Source: Enterobacter sp. C2
Lineage (GTDB): Bacteria; Pseudomonadota; Gammaproteobacteria; Enterobacterales; Enterobacteriaceae
DNA length: 64,000 bases
Reading direction: 5' to 3'
Assembly (NCBI RefSeq): GCF_019880405.1
Contig: NZ_CP082269.1
Span: 310,001 to 374,000, forward strand
Shown here: in pieces, positions 9,115-19,327 of the stretch
Layout of the letters: the number at the start of each line of letters is the position of its first letter
Numbering within the stretch: the stretch's first letter is position 1
The notes under the pieces: model-generated
The model's input: only the letters and a program-made list of their open reading frames with translations
What the model was told of the DNA's origin: nothing
The model's database searches: none
Translations under genes and position numbers: made by a program

Positions 9115-9871
9115 GAAAATCGATGGAATTCAAGCTATTGCCTTCGATCTCGACGGTACGCTGGTCGATAGCGCTCCGGGTCTGACCCACGCCGTAGACC
9201 AGGCGCTCTATGCCCTGGAGCTGCCCGCTGCCGGGGAGGCACGAGTAGTCACGTGGATCGGCAACGGCGCTGACGTGCTGATGCAGCGGGCGCTGGCATG
9301 GTCTCGTCAGGAGCACGCCAGCCAGCGTGCGATGGCAGGTAAACCGGCAATCGATCACGCGGCTATTCCCGAAGAGGAGCAGGCCCGCATTCTGCGCAAG
9401 CTTTTCGATCGCTACTATGCCGACGTGGTTGAAGAGGGCAGCTTTCTCTTCCCGGACGTAGCCGCCACTCTGGCCGCCCTGCATGAAGAGGGCTATCCGC
9501 TGGCGCTGGTAACCAATAAGCCGACGCCGTTTGTTGCGCCCCTGCTGGAGGCGCTGGATATTGCCCGCTATTTCACGCTGGTGATCGGCGGTGACGATGT
9601 CAAAAACAAAAAGCCGCACCCGGAGCCGCTGCTGCTGGTCGCTGAGAAGCTCGGGGTGACACCGCAGGCGCTGCTGTTTGTTGGCGATTCGCGGAATGAT
9701 ATTCAGGCGGCGAAAGCGGCTGGCTGCTGTGCCGTGGGCCTCACCTACGGCTACAACTACGGCGAAGCCATCGCGCTGAGCGAACCAGATCATATCTTCG
9801 ACCATTTCAAAGAGTTACTGCCCGCGCTTGGGCTTCCATATAGTGAACATCAGGAACAGAAAAATGACTAA
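9107..9871 (+). CDS. gph: Phosphoglycolate phosphatase
   Basis: HAD-family phosphatase that removes 2-phosphoglycolate, a product of oxidative DNA damage repair. The nucleophile motif [11 protein letters not shown] has Asp14 and Asp16; motif II is LVTNKP and motif III/IV is KKPHPEPLL...FVGDSRNDI. The 254 residues are close to the E. coli length. It starts 8 bases before the end of rpe and ends 8 bases into trpS, so the three genes are tightly coupled. Confidence 0.97.
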   Translation: MAKKIDGIQAIAFDLDGTLVDSAPGLTHAVDQALYALELPAAGEARVVTWIGNGADVLMQRALAWSRQEHASQRAMAGKPAIDHAAIPEEEQARILRKLFDRYYADVVEEGSFLFPDVAATLAALHEEGYPLALVTNKPTPFVAPLLEALDIARYFTLVIGGDDVKNKKPHPEPLLLVAEKLGVTPQALLFVGDSRNDIQAAKAAGCCAVGLTYGYNYGEAIALSEPDHIFDHFKELLPALGLPYSEHQEQKND

Positions 9872-10868
9872 GCCCATCGTCTTTAGTGGCGCACAGCCCT
9901 CAGGTGAACTGACCATCGGCAACTATATGGGTGCGCTGCGTCAGTGGGTAACCATGCAGGATGACTACGACTGCATCTACTGCATCGTGGATCTCCACGC
10001 TATTACCGCCCGTCAGGATCCAGAGAAGCTGCGCAAGGCTACTCTGGATACGCTGGCGCTCTACCTGGCCTGCGGGATCGATCCCGAGAAGAGCACCATT
10101 TTCGTGCAGTCCCACGTGCCAGAGCATGCGCAGCTTGGCTGGGCGCTGAACTGCTACACCTATTTCGGCGAGCTAAGCCGCATGACCCAGTTTAAAGACA
10201 AGTCAGCGCGCTACTCTGAGAACATCAACGCCGGCCTGTTTGACTATCCGGTGCTGATGGCGGCAGACATTCTGCTCTATCAGACTAACCAGGTACCGGT
10301 TGGTGAAGATCAGAAGCAGCACCTTGAGCTGAGCCGCGATATCGCCCAGCGTTTTAACGCTATCTACGGTGACGTGTTCAAAGTACCGGAGCCGTTCATT
10401 CCGAAATCCGGCGCGCGCGTAATGTCCCTGCTGGAGCCGACCAAGAAGATGTCTAAGTCTGACGATAACCGCAACAACGTTATCGGCCTGCTGGAAGATC
10501 CGAAGTCGGTGGTGAAGAAGATCAAACGTGCGGTAACCGACTCCGAAGAGCCGCCGGTCGTGCGCTACGATGTGAAGGAGAAGGCGGGCGTCTCTAACCT
10601 GCTGGATATCCTCTCTGGCGTGACCGGACAGAGCATTGCCGAGCTGGAGCAGCACTTCGAAGGTAAAATGTACGGCCACCTGAAGGGTGAAGTTGCGGAA
10701 GCGGTCTCTGGCATGCTGACCGAGCTTCAGGAGCGCTACCACCGCTACCGTAACGATGAAGCCTTCCTGCAGCGCATTATGAAAGAGGGAGCTGAGAAAG
10801 CCAGCGCCCGCGCTGCAGAGACGCTGAAAGCGGTATACGCAGCAATCGGCTTTGTGGCCAAGCCGTAA
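9864..10868 (+). CDS. trpS: Tryptophanyl-tRNA synthetase
   Basis: Class I aminoacyl-tRNA synthetase charging tRNA-Trp. The 334 residues start [14 protein letters not shown] at ATG 9864, within the end of gph; the frame is open further upstream but only inside gph. The HIGH-like motif is TIGNY (17-21) and the KMSKS loop is KKMSKSDDN, near residue 195. Last gene of the aroK-dam-trpS operon. A hairpin with a T-run follows (10889-10920). Confidence 0.98.
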   Translation: MTKPIVFSGAQPSGELTIGNYMGALRQWVTMQDDYDCIYCIVDLHAITARQDPEKLRKATLDTLALYLACGIDPEKSTIFVQSHVPEHAQLGWALNCYTYFGELSRMTQFKDKSARYSENINAGLFDYPVLMAADILLYQTNQVPVGEDQKQHLELSRDIAQRFNAIYGDVFKVPEPFIPKSGARVMSLLEPTKKMSKSDDNRNNVIGLLEDPKSVVKKIKRAVTDSEEPPVVRYDVKEKAGVSNLLDILSGVTGQSIAELEQHFEGKMYGHLKGEVAEAVSGMLTELQERYHRYRNDEAFLQRIMKEGAEKASARAAETLKAVYAAIGFVAKP

Positions 10869-10888
10869 TTTTCGGATGTAATATGTAG

Positions 10889-10920
10889 GCCCGGCAAGCG
10901 TAGTGCCGCCGGGCGTTTTT
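10889..10920 (+). repeat. REP-like palindrome doubling as trpS terminator
   Basis: GCCCGGC (10889-10895) pairs with GCCGGGC (10908-10914) and is followed by GTTTTT. The loop AAGCGTAGT and flanks resemble the REP-type palindromes of enterobacteria; a near-identical copy is at 25479-25504. It lies between the convergent ends of trpS and cysG, and the T-run suits termination of trpS. Confidence 0.7.
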
Positions 10921-10926
10921 CAAAAA

Positions 10927-12300
10927 TCAGTGGTGCGAGAACCAGTTCAGCTTGTCGCGCAGGGCAACGACGCGGCCAACGATAATCAGCGCCGGGCTCT
11001 CAACCTGCTGCGCCAGCGTACCCAGCTCGCTCAATACTCCGCTCACGACCCGCTGCTGTACCGCCGTACCGTTTTCCACCAGCGCGACCGGCATATCCGC
11101 CTGCATCCCATGCTCGATCAGCTTCTGCTGGATCGTTGCGGCCTGATTGAGCCCCATATAGAACACCAGGGTCTGCTTCTCTGCGGCCAGGTTCTCCCAG
11201 TCCAGCTCGCCGCCGGTTTTCAGGTGGCCGGTGATCAGCCGCACGCTCTGGGCGTAGTCGCGGTGGGTCAGCGGAATGCCCGAGTAGGCGGAGCAGCCCG
11301 AGGCAGCGGTAATGCCCGGCACCACGGAGAAGGGGATCCCCGCATGGCACAGCGTCTCCAGCTCTTCGCCGCCGCGACCAAAGATAAACGGATCGCCACC
11401 CTTCAGGCGCACCACACGCTTGCCGGACTGCGCCTGGCGCAGCAGGATCTGGTTAATCTCCTCCTGCGGCACGCAGTGATAGCCCGCACGTTTACCGACA
11501 AAAATACGGTCGGCGTCGCGGCGCACCAGGTTCATAATGTCGTCGGAGACCAGGCGGTCATAGACCACCACGTCCGCCTGCTGGATCTGCTGGAGGCCCT
11601 TCAGCGTCAGCAGCCCGGCATCGCCCGGCCCCGCGCCAACCAGCACCACTTCCCCCCGGTTATCGAGCGGCGTGTTAAACAACGACTCCGTCTCGTTGTC
11701 GATGGCAAGGCGATCGCTGTTGGCCAGATACTGGGCAAGACGGTCGTTGGTGAAAAACTTCTCCCAGAAGCGGCGGCGCTCGGCCATGGTGGCGAAGGTG
11801 GCTTTCACCCGTCCACGCAGGGTGCCGGCGTAGCCAGCAATTTTGCCAAGGTGCAGCGGTAGCAGCGACTCCAGCTTTTCCCGTAGCAGACGCGCCAGGA
11901 CCGGCGAGGTGCCACCGGAGGAGATCGCTACCATCAGCGGCGAGCGGTCGATAATTGACGGCATGATAAAGCTCGCCTCTTTCGGCGCATCAACCACGTT
12001 ACAGAAAATGCGGCGCGCTTCCGCCGCATCGCTGACCTGCTGATTGACCGCATCGTCGTCGGTAGCGGCAATCACCAGCCAGCAGGGATCGAGCAGCGCC
12101 TCATCAAAGTGGCCCTCTACCAGAGTGACCATGCCTTCGTCCGCCCACACGGTAAACTGCGGATCGAAGTGCAGCGCATTGACGGTAAGCCGCGCACCGG
12201 CTTCCAGAAGTAAGCGGGCTTTACGCTCTGCGACATCGCCACCGCCGACGAGCAGGCAGTCGCGATCGCGTAACTGGCAAAAAATAGGAAGATGGTGCAC
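10927..12300 (-). CDS. cysG: Siroheme synthase (trifunctional)
   Basis: Makes siroheme from uroporphyrinogen III: SAM-dependent double methylation, NAD-dependent oxidation and iron insertion. The 457 residues have the N-terminal dehydrogenase/ferrochelatase half ([50 protein letters not shown], with the Ser that is phosphorylated in Salmonella CysG) and the C-terminal methyltransferase ([58 protein letters not shown]). The start is a GTG at 12300. It is the last gene of the nir operon and supplies the NirB cofactor. Confidence 0.97.
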   Translation of the reverse strand: MHHLPIFCQLRDRDCLLVGGGDVAERKARLLLEAGARLTVNALHFDPQFTVWADEGMVTLVEGHFDEALLDPCWLVIAATDDDAVNQQVSDAAEARRIFCNVVDAPKEASFIMPSIIDRSPLMVAISSGGTSPVLARLLREKLESLLPLHLGKIAGYAGTLRGRVKATFATMAERRRFWEKFFTNDRLAQYLANSDRLAIDNETESLFNTPLDNRGEVVLVGAGPGDAGLLTLKGLQQIQQADVVVYDRLVSDDIMNLVRRDADRIFVGKRAGYHCVPQEEINQILLRQAQSGKRVVRLKGGDPFIFGRGGEELETLCHAGIPFSVVPGITAASGCSAYSGIPLTHRDYAQSVRLITGHLKTGGELDWENLAAEKQTLVFYMGLNQAATIQQKLIEHGMQADMPVALVENGTAVQQRVVSGVLSELGTLAQQVESPALIIVGRVVALRDKLNWFSHH

Positions 12301-12337
12301 GACATAACCTCGTTGTAGTTTTAAGCGCTAACTCGCT

Positions 12338-13144
12338 CTAAGGGCTAACGGTTTCCTGCGCGGCGTTTTTAGCAGGAGTTGGACGCTCTGCGCGAGGGGT
12401 AGCATACCAATATCCCAGTCCCATAAATATGGCTCCGGATAAAGTATTGCCCAGGGTTACCCACAAAAGGTTATGCCCAATACCGGACAGGGTGTAGGCG
12501 TCGCTGTGATGACCAAACCAGGAGAGGGCGAACAGGGTCATGTTGGCGACCGAGTGCTCATAGCCAGAGGCGATAAACGCCAGCAGACACCACCAGATAG
12601 CAAGGAATTTCCCCGCGCCTTCGGTACGGATCGCCATCCAGATCGCCAGACACACCAGCCAGTTGCAGAGCGCACCCTTGAAGAACAGCACGCTGGCAGG
12701 AGCGCTGGTTTTTGCCAGCGCTACGGTGTGCACCAGGCTGGTATCGACCGACAGCAGGCTACCGCCGCCCCAGAAGTAGAGCAGGGCAACGAAGACCGAC
12801 CCCACCAGATTACCTAGCCAGGTTTGCGGCAAGATTGTCCACATCTGGCTGTGGCTGATGGTGCCCGCTTTCACGCCCAGGGTCAGGAACATGGTGTGGC
12901 CGGTAAATAGCTCGGAACCGGCGATGATCACCAGCGTCAGCGCGATGCCGAAGGTCGCGCCCATTACCAGCGGACGTACCGCCGGGTCAAGCAGGTTGCC
13001 AAGGGTAAAGATGAGGATAATCGCCAGGCCCACGTAGGCGCCAGCCATTGCGGAGCTGATCCAGAAGCCCAGCGGATTATCTGTAGAGAGGCGTGCAATG
13101 CGCGCAGCGTTGGCCGCACACTTGTTGATAGTGTCTGCGAACAT
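12338..13144 (-). CDS. nirC: Nitrite channel of the formate/nitrite family
   Basis: Inner-membrane protein of 268 residues that moves nitrite. It shows the six hydrophobic segments of the FNT fold, beginning LGFWISSAMAGAYVGLAIILI, with the broken helices ELFTGHTMFLTLG and SGYEHSVANMTLF that line FNT pores. The C-terminus ends in a short polar Pro/Ala/Glu tail. It lies between nirD and cysG in the same operon. The upstream gap holds a hairpin and a 15-base tandem repeat. Confidence 0.96.
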   Translation of the reverse strand: MFADTINKCAANAARIARLSTDNPLGFWISSAMAGAYVGLAIILIFTLGNLLDPAVRPLVMGATFGIALTLVIIAGSELFTGHTMFLTLGVKAGTISHSQMWTILPQTWLGNLVGSVFVALLYFWGGGSLLSVDTSLVHTVALAKTSAPASVLFFKGALCNWLVCLAIWMAIRTEGAGKFLAIWWCLLAFIASGYEHSVANMTLFALSWFGHHSDAYTLSGIGHNLLWVTLGNTLSGAIFMGLGYWYATPRAERPTPAKNAAQETVSP

Positions 13145-13156
13145 GATGATTATCCA

Positions 13157-13194
13157 AAGTTAAAAAAGAAAAAGTTAAAAAAGAAAAGGTTAAC
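13157..13194 (-). repeat. 15-base tandem repeat before nirC
   Basis: On the plus strand AAGTTAAAAAAGAAA occurs at 13157-13171 and again exactly at 13172-13186, followed by a degenerate partial copy AGGTTAAC (13187-13194). On the nirC message it gives a U-rich tract between a GC-rich hairpin and the nirC start codon. Confidence 0.9.
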
Positions 13195-13195
13195 A

Positions 13196-13218
13196 GGCGG
13201 GGGCATTGCACCCCCGCC
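13196..13218 (-). terminator. GC-rich hairpin between nirD and nirC
   Basis: GGCGGGGG (13196-13203) pairs with CCCCCGCC (13211-13218) around a 7-base loop. In the direction of nir transcription it is followed by a U-rich stretch, so it could be a partial terminator or a processing or stability element lowering nirC-cysG expression relative to nirBD. Confidence 0.55.
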
Positions 13219-13224
13219 GGGGTA

Positions 13225-13551
13225 TTACGCTTTAATCTGTACTTCGCCGTCTTTAACCCGGGCATCAAAGCGGGCTACGGAGTGGTCCGCATCCTCCATG
13301 CACAGGCCGTCGCGCAGGCGGAAGCGCTGTTTCTTCAGCGGGCTGGCAACCCACAGTTCGCCGTCGTGCTCGGCAATGATGCCGCGCGACAGCACGCTGG
13401 CCTCAAAGAAGGGATCGATGTTGCTGATGGCATAGACCTGCTCATCGGCCCGCGGGCGGAAAATCGCGATCTGCTGATTATTTAACAGGGCGCAGACGCC
13501 GGTTGCTGGCACGATGTCAGCGAGCTGACAGACGGTGTTCCACTGGCTCAT
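13225..13551 (-). CDS. nirD: Nitrite reductase (NADH) small subunit
   Basis: Small subunit of the cytoplasmic NADH-dependent nitrite reductase, 108 residues, with a Rieske-like fold. The first CxH cluster pair of true Rieske proteins is absent (SNIDPF at that position), as expected for enterobacterial NirD, so it probably binds no iron-sulfur cluster. Its ATG overlaps the nirB stop by 4 bases. Confidence 0.96.
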   Translation of the reverse strand: MSQWNTVCQLADIVPATGVCALLNNQQIAIFRPRADEQVYAISNIDPFFEASVLSRGIIAEHDGELWVASPLKKQRFRLRDGLCMEDADHSVARFDARVKDGEVQIKA

Positions 13552-16091
13552 ACGGTTTCCTCCACCAGAGTGACCGGAATACGCTCATACGGCGTGGCCG
13601 GGCGATGCTGCTGACGTTCCGGTACTATCTGTACCGCCGGGTCGCGGCGATCGCTATTGATAAAGTGTTTGAAGCGCACCTGCGCCTGCGGATCGTTAAC
13701 GGTAGCGGTCCACTCGCAGATAACGGCGTCGCGCAGGCGGGCCATCTCTGCTTCCAGCTGGCTGTTCAGGCCAAGCTTGTCGTCGATAATCACGCTCTTC
13801 AGGTACTCGATGCCGCCTTCCAGATTGTCCAGCCAGGATGCGGTACGGGTCAGCTTGTCGGCGGTGCGGATGTAGAACATCATAAAGCGGTCGAGGTAGC
13901 GTACCAGCGTGTCGCGGTCGAGATCCGCCGCCAGCAGATCCGCATGGCGTGGTTTCATCCCGCCGTTACCGCAGACGTAGAGGTTCCAGCCTTTTTCTGT
14001 GGCGATAATGCCCACGTCTTTACCCTGCGCTTCCGCACATTCGCGGGTGCAGCCAGAGACGCCAAACTTCATTTTGTGCGGGGTACGGATACCTTTGTAG
14101 CGGTTCTCCAGCTCGACACCGAAGCCCACGCTGTCGCCCACACCGTAGCGGCACCATGTTGAACCGACGCAGGTTTTCGCCATGCGCAGCGCTTTGGCGT
14201 AGGCATGACCGGTTTCAAACCCGGCTTCAATCAGCTGACGCCAAATCTCCGGCAGGTCATCTTTCTGCGCACCAAACAGGCCGATACGCTGGGAGCCGGT
14301 GATTTTGGTGTAGAGGTTAAACTCGCGGGCGATACGCCCCACCTCCATCAGCCCTTCCGGAGTGATTTCGCCGCCGGCAGAGCGCGGGATCACCGAGTAG
14401 GTGCCGTCTTTCTGGATGTTGGCAAGGAAGTTATCGTTGGTATCCTGCAGCGGCGTATGCTGCGGCTTCAGAACATACTCGTTCCAGCAGGAGGCCAGCA
14501 GGGAGCCAACGGTAGGTTTACACACTTCACACCCGTAGCCCTTACCGTGTTTGGCCAGCAGCTCGTCGAAGGTCTTGATCCCTTCCACGCGGATCAGGTG
14601 GTACAGCTCCTGGCGGGAGTAGGCAAAGTGTTCGCACAGGCTGTGGTTCACTTCGATACCCTGTTTCGCCAGCTCGGCGTTCAGCACCTGGGTCACCAGT
14701 GGAATACAGCCGCCGCAGCCGGTACCGGCTTTGGTTTCTGCCTTCAGCGCTGCTACCGTATGGCAGCCTTTGTTGATGGCCGAGATCAGCATGCCTTTGG
14801 TCACATCAAAGCAGGAGCAGATCTGCGCGCTGTCCGGCAGCTTATCGACGCCGATAGAGGGTTTGCCGCTGCCTGCGTGTGCGGGCAGGATCAGCGCATC
14901 CGGGTTTTCCGGCAGCTCGATGGCGTTCAGCACCAGCTGCTGTAAATTGCCAAAGTCGCTGGTGTCGCCTACCAGCACCGCACCGAGCAGGGTTTTGTTA
15001 TCCGGGCTGACGATCAGGCGTTTATAGACCTCTTTGCTCTCGTCCAGGTAGACGTAGCTGCGGGAGTTCGGCGTGCGGCCATGGGCATCGCCAATGCCGC
15101 CGACGTCTACGCCCAGCAGTTTCAGCTTGGCGCTGAGATCGGCCCCTTCAAAAGCGTTCGGGGTGCCAAGGATATGGTCCACCGCCACCTGCGCCATTTT
15201 GTAGCCCGGCGCGACCAGACCGTAGACGCGATTGTTCCAGCTGGCGCACTCGCCGATGGCGTAGATATCCGGGTCGGAGGTCTGGCAGGTGTCATTCACC
15301 ATGATCCCACCGCGCTGGGCCGTTGCCAGCCCACACTGGGTCGCCAGCTTGTCGCGTGGGCGAATACCGGTTGAGAAGACAATGAAGTCGATCTCAAGGC
15401 TGCTGCCGTCGGCAAAGCGCATGGTCTTGCGCCCTTCGACGCCCTCCTGGACGATCTCCTGGGTATTTTTGCTGGTGTGGACGCGCACGCCCATGCTCTC
15501 AATTTTGCGTTTCAGCTGCTCGCCGCCCATCTGGTCAAGCTGTTCGGCCATCAGCATCGGTGCGAACTCAATGACGTGGGTCTCAACGCCGAGGTTCTTC
15601 AGCGCCCCGGCGGCTTCGAGACCGAGCAGGCCGCCGCCCACCACTGCGCCCCGACGGCTACGGCGCGCGCAGGCTTCAATGGCGTTCAAATCTTCGATAG
15701 TGCGATAAACAAAGCAATCCTGGGTTTCGGAGCCTTTAATCGGCGGGATCCACGGATAGGAGCCGGTGGCCATTATCAGCTTATCGTAATAGACCGTGCG
15801 GCCCGCGCTGGAGTGGATCACCTTCTCCTGGCGGTTGATAGTGATAGCACGTTCGCCTACCAGCACCTTGACGCCGTGCTTCTCATAGAAGCCCTCACGC
15901 ACCAGGGAGAGCTCTTCGGCAGTATGGTGAGAGAAGTAGGAAGAGAGATGGACGCGGTCGTAGGCTTTCCGCGGCTCTTCACAAAACACGGTAATGTCGA
16001 AGCGGGCAGCGTCAGCTTTATCGAGGAGATCCTCAATAAAACGGTGGCCGACCATGCCGTTACCGATAATAGCGATTCTGACTTTGCTCAT
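13548..16091 (-). CDS. nirB: Nitrite reductase (NADH) large subunit
   Basis: Reduces nitrite to ammonium with NADH in the cytoplasm under anaerobic conditions, detoxifying nitrite. The 847 residues comprise an N-terminal FAD/NAD oxidoreductase (VRIAIIGNGMVGHRFIEDL; AVVGGGLLGLEAAGAL), a BFD-like [2Fe-2S] domain (ICSCFDV...TGCGGCIPLV), then the nitrite/sulfite reductase domain with siroheme/[4Fe-4S] cysteines (TCVGSTWCRYG; GVSGCTRECAEAQGKDVG). First gene of nirBDC-cysG, under an FNR and NarL/NarP promoter. Confidence 0.98.
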   Translation of the reverse strand: MSKVRIAIIGNGMVGHRFIEDLLDKADAARFDITVFCEEPRKAYDRVHLSSYFSHHTAEELSLVREGFYEKHGVKVLVGERAITINRQEKVIHSSAGRTVYYDKLIMATGSYPWIPPIKGSETQDCFVYRTIEDLNAIEACARRSRRGAVVGGGLLGLEAAGALKNLGVETHVIEFAPMLMAEQLDQMGGEQLKRKIESMGVRVHTSKNTQEIVQEGVEGRKTMRFADGSSLEIDFIVFSTGIRPRDKLATQCGLATAQRGGIMVNDTCQTSDPDIYAIGECASWNNRVYGLVAPGYKMAQVAVDHILGTPNAFEGADLSAKLKLLGVDVGGIGDAHGRTPNSRSYVYLDESKEVYKRLIVSPDNKTLLGAVLVGDTSDFGNLQQLVLNAIELPENPDALILPAHAGSGKPSIGVDKLPDSAQICSCFDVTKGMLISAINKGCHTVAALKAETKAGTGCGGCIPLVTQVLNAELAKQGIEVNHSLCEHFAYSRQELYHLIRVEGIKTFDELLAKHGKGYGCEVCKPTVGSLLASCWNEYVLKPQHTPLQDTNDNFLANIQKDGTYSVIPRSAGGEITPEGLMEVGRIAREFNLYTKITGSQRIGLFGAQKDDLPEIWRQLIEAGFETGHAYAKALRMAKTCVGSTWCRYGVGDSVGFGVELENRYKGIRTPHKMKFGVSGCTRECAEAQGKDVGIIATEKGWNLYVCGNGGMKPRHADLLAADLDRDTLVRYLDRFMMFYIRTADKLTRTASWLDNLEGGIEYLKSVIIDDKLGLNSQLEAEMARLRDAVICEWTATVNDPQAQVRFKHFINSDRRDPAVQIVPERQQHRPATPYERIPVTLVEETV

Positions 16092-16114
16092 TTTTGCCTC
16101 GATTTCTTTTCTAT

Positions 16115-16192
16115 TACTGCCTACCTTAACGATTCAGCCGGGGCGTTTATTGATGTAAATCAAGTTCACCTTTACCTACTCCCTAAGGAGTA
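16115..16192 (-). promoter_or_regulatory. nirB promoter with FNR and NarL/NarP sites
   Basis: A perfect FNR site TTGATGTAAATCAA lies at 16150-16163. A 7-2-7 NarL/NarP-type palindrome TACTCCC-TA-AGGAGTA lies at 16177-16192. Their centres are 28 bases apart, exactly the E. coli nirB spacing (-41.5 and -69.5). That places the transcription start near 16115 and a -10-like AAGGTA (minus strand) near 16122-16127, giving a 24-base leader. The positions are inferred by analogy to E. coli. Confidence 0.9.
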
Positions 16193-16341
16193 TATTACTG
16201 ATTTAACAGCTTTTTTATAAGTCACGGAATTAGCTGGCTTTTCGGTGTAGAGCAAATAACATACAAAAAAGAGGGTTTTTGGGCAGGAAAAATTACCACT
16301 AAAGATTAATGGGGTTAAACCATTGAGGAGGAGAGAAGCTA

Positions 16342-16366
16342 GCCCCTTTTCAGGACGAAAAGGGGC
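16342..16366 (-). terminator. Hairpin after tsgA
   Basis: GCCCCTTTT (16342-16350) pairs exactly with AAAAGGGGC (16358-16366) around a 7-base loop, immediately downstream of the tsgA stop codon. No long T-run follows in the tsgA direction, so it may be a weak terminator or a 3'-end stability hairpin. Confidence 0.5.
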
Positions 16367-16375
16367 GGGAATAGC

Positions 16376-17560
16376 TTAGTGCGCGGAGGCGGTAGTGTTG
16401 TGTTGACGATGACGCGTCACGAAGCCCAGCGCGAAGCACATAACGAATACCACGGCGTAGAGGCCATTAGCGGTCATCAGCGCTGCCTGTGGGCCGCTGT
16501 TAGCCACGATAGGACCGGTAACCACGAAGGTCAGCATGGTACCAATGGTGCCACAGGTGAGGACAAAGTTAACCAGCTTCGGCGACGCCACTTTGGTTTG
16601 CTGGGAGCCAAGGGTGATAATGGTGGTGTAGATGGCACTGGAGAAGAAGCCAAGGGCCAGAATAAACCACGCCATATGTTCAGGGCTGCTGGTGATGAAG
16701 AGATACATCAGCACGGTCGCCATCCCTGCCAGCACGGTCAGAATACGCTGCAGGTCGAAGAAGCGCAGAATAACGCTAAACGCCCACATGCCGACCATGT
16801 AAGACATCCAGAAGTCGCTGACCAGCTTGCCCTGGCCGCTGACGTCCATGCCCAGACCTTTAGCATACTCCGGCACCCAGGAGATAAAGCCCAACTGACC
16901 GAGGATGTAGCAGAGTGCGGCGATAGAGAGGAACAGGACGCCAACGCCCCACTTCTCTTTCACTACCGGCTTGTCGCTTGGGGCAGCATGTTTGCCCAGC
17001 GCCGGGAACTCGCAGCCGATGGTCAGAATGAAGATAGCGACGTAGACCAGACCAATGCAGGCGTAGACCCAATACCACTCGATGCTGCGGGCCAGCAGGA
17101 AAGCGGCCACCATCGGGAAGATCATCCCGGCCATGCTGAAGAAGGAGTCGGTGAACAGCAGCCGAGAGCCACGCTGGCGACCTTCATACATCTGCGTCAC
17201 CAGGAAGGTGCCGATGGACATGGTGATACCGCTCACCAGCCCCAGCACGAACATCGCGCCAGAGAAGATTGCCAGGCTATGGGTCAGCATCAGCGCGGCG
17301 ACGGCAAGCACCATCAGCACAAAGCCAAAACGCAGCTGGGTTTTTAGCGGTACGATCTCCATCAGCCAGGCATTCAGGAAGATAGAGATCAGGATCCCAG
17401 CGTTCAGGAAAGTGAAGGTGTTGCTCATGCTGGATACCGGAAGATCGAAGTACTTCGCGATATCGCCCATCACCATACCGGTGACGATCACCAACGCACC
17501 GGTAAGGGCGTAGGAGAAGAAGCTGATCCATGTGAGCTTAATTCTGTTGCTGTTAGTCAT
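16376..17560 (-). CDS. tsgA: Major facilitator superfamily transporter TsgA
   Basis: Twelve-helix inner-membrane transporter of 394 residues, matching E. coli/Salmonella TsgA (start [21 protein letters not shown]). Its substrate is not known. The cytoplasmic loop between helices 6 and 7 ([20 protein letters not shown]) is typical. It is upstream of nirB on the same strand, but the 284-base gap with the FNR promoter makes nirB independent. It is divergent from ppiA. Confidence 0.94.
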   Translation of the reverse strand: MTNSNRIKLTWISFFSYALTGALVIVTGMVMGDIAKYFDLPVSSMSNTFTFLNAGILISIFLNAWLMEIVPLKTQLRFGFVLMVLAVAALMLTHSLAIFSGAMFVLGLVSGITMSIGTFLVTQMYEGRQRGSRLLFTDSFFSMAGMIFPMVAAFLLARSIEWYWVYACIGLVYVAIFILTIGCEFPALGKHAAPSDKPVVKEKWGVGVLFLSIAALCYILGQLGFISWVPEYAKGLGMDVSGQGKLVSDFWMSYMVGMWAFSVILRFFDLQRILTVLAGMATVLMYLFITSSPEHMAWFILALGFFSSAIYTTIITLGSQQTKVASPKLVNFVLTCGTIGTMLTFVVTGPIVANSGPQAALMTANGLYAVVFVMCFALGFVTRHRQHNTTASAH

Positions 17561-18413
<853 letters not shown>

Positions 18414-18422
18414 CGCTTTTTT

Positions 18423-18445
18423 GCACGGGCATCACCTGCCCGTGC
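18423..18445 (+). terminator. Hairpin after ppiA
   Basis: GCACGGGCA (18423-18431) pairs with TGCCCGTGC (18437-18445) around TCACC, shortly after the ppiA stop. There is a T-run before the stem but none after it, so termination efficiency is uncertain. Confidence 0.45.
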
Positions 18446-18521
18446 TCCGCCTGCTTCCCTGCGCAACGTGAAAATGCCGCTTATACTTGTGGCAAATGAC
18501 GCACATCATCAGGGAGACACA

Positions 18522-18692
18522 ATGGCGAAAAAACTCACCGAACGGCAAAAATCCCGTCTCTGGGAGCAGCAGCGTAACGTCAATTTCCAGGCCAGCAGAC
18601 GGCTGGAAGGGGTGGAGTGCGCCCTGGTAACGCTCAACACAGAAGAAGCAGAGGCGCGCCTTGAGGCGCTGCGGAGGCAGCATGAGCGATAA
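18522..18692 (+). CDS. yhfG: YhfG, small antitoxin of the Fic protein
   Basis: Fifty-six residues starting [15 protein letters not shown]; nearly the length of E. coli YhfG (55). In class I Fic systems a small antitoxin helix carries (S/T)xxxE(G/N), whose Glu blocks ATP binding in the Fic active site. Here SRRLEG (Ser25, Glu29, Gly30) fits exactly. It overlaps fic by 11 bases, the usual antitoxin-first arrangement. ATG 18522 has a GGGAGA Shine-Dalgarno and matches the E. coli start. Confidence 0.88.
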   Translation: MAKKLTERQKSRLWEQQRNVNFQASRRLEGVECALVTLNTEEAEARLEALRRQHER

Positions 18693-19275
18693 GTTTGGCG
18701 ACGGGCGCGACCCGTATTTCTACGCCGGCCGCAACGTGATGAGCAACCGGCTGGGCATACATCAGGCGAAACAGCTCGAAGAGGCGGCGTACGAATTTAC
18801 CGCGCTGCGTGCCGCGACGCTGGAGCTAGGTCCGGTTGCCCGCGGCCTGCCGCACCTCTGTGCCATCCATCGTCATCTCTACCAGGATATCTTTGAATGG
18901 GCCGGTGAGATCCGTGAGGTCAACATCTATCAGGGCGATACGCGCTTCTGTAATTTTGACTATATCGAGAACGAGGGCAACGCCCTGATGCAGGCGCTGG
19001 AAGATGAAGAGTGGTTGCAGGGCCTGGATAAAAGCGCGTTTATCGAGCGTTTAGCGCACTACTACTGCGAAATTAACGTCCTGCACCCGTTCCGGATCGG
19101 CAACGGCATTGCCGAGCGGATCTTCTTCGAGCAGCTGGCGATCCATGCAGGCTATCTGCTGGACTGGCGCGGCATTGAGCCAGACGCCTGGAGCGCGGCC
19201 AACCAGAGCGGCGCAATGGGTGACCTCTCGGCACTGATCGCTATCTTCACTCAGGTGGTGAGCGAAGCGGAGTAG
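18682..19275 (+). CDS. fic: Fic-domain protein, toxin partner of YhfG
   Basis: Fic proteins usually transfer AMP from ATP to a target hydroxyl. The 197 residues align along their length with what I recall of E. coli Fic. The active-site loop is [12 protein letters not shown] (from His135): the catalytic His and the GNG turn are present, but the usual Asp/Glu that binds Mg is Ile and the next Arg is also Ile. E. coli Fic is degenerate at the same places, so activity may be low or altered. The start ATG lies inside the end of yhfG. Confidence 0.92.
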   Translation: MSDKFGDGRDPYFYAGRNVMSNRLGIHQAKQLEEAAYEFTALRAATLELGPVARGLPHLCAIHRHLYQDIFEWAGEIREVNIYQGDTRFCNFDYIENEGNALMQALEDEEWLQGLDKSAFIERLAHYYCEINVLHPFRIGNGIAERIFFEQLAIHAGYLLDWRGIEPDAWSAANQSGAMGDLSALIAIFTQVVSEAE

Positions 19276-19281
19276 AACGTT

Positions 19282-19307
19282 GCCGGATGGCGCTGCGCTT
19301 ATCCGGC
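19282..19307. repeat. REP element after fic
   Basis: GCCGGAT (19282-19288) and ATCCGGC (19301-19307) flank GGCGCTGCGCTT, the classic enterobacterial REP/PU palindrome. It sits between the convergent ends of fic and the antitoxin gene, at the left edge of the inserted toxin-antitoxin pair. Confidence 0.85.
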
Positions 19308-19327
19308 CTGCGTAAGGGCGGACATAT

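Noticed and set aside
10903-11862. A 319-codon plus-strand frame antisense to cysG
   Set aside because: Lies wholly over the clear cysG gene and begins in the REP hairpin; Gln/His-rich composition typical of a shadow frame.
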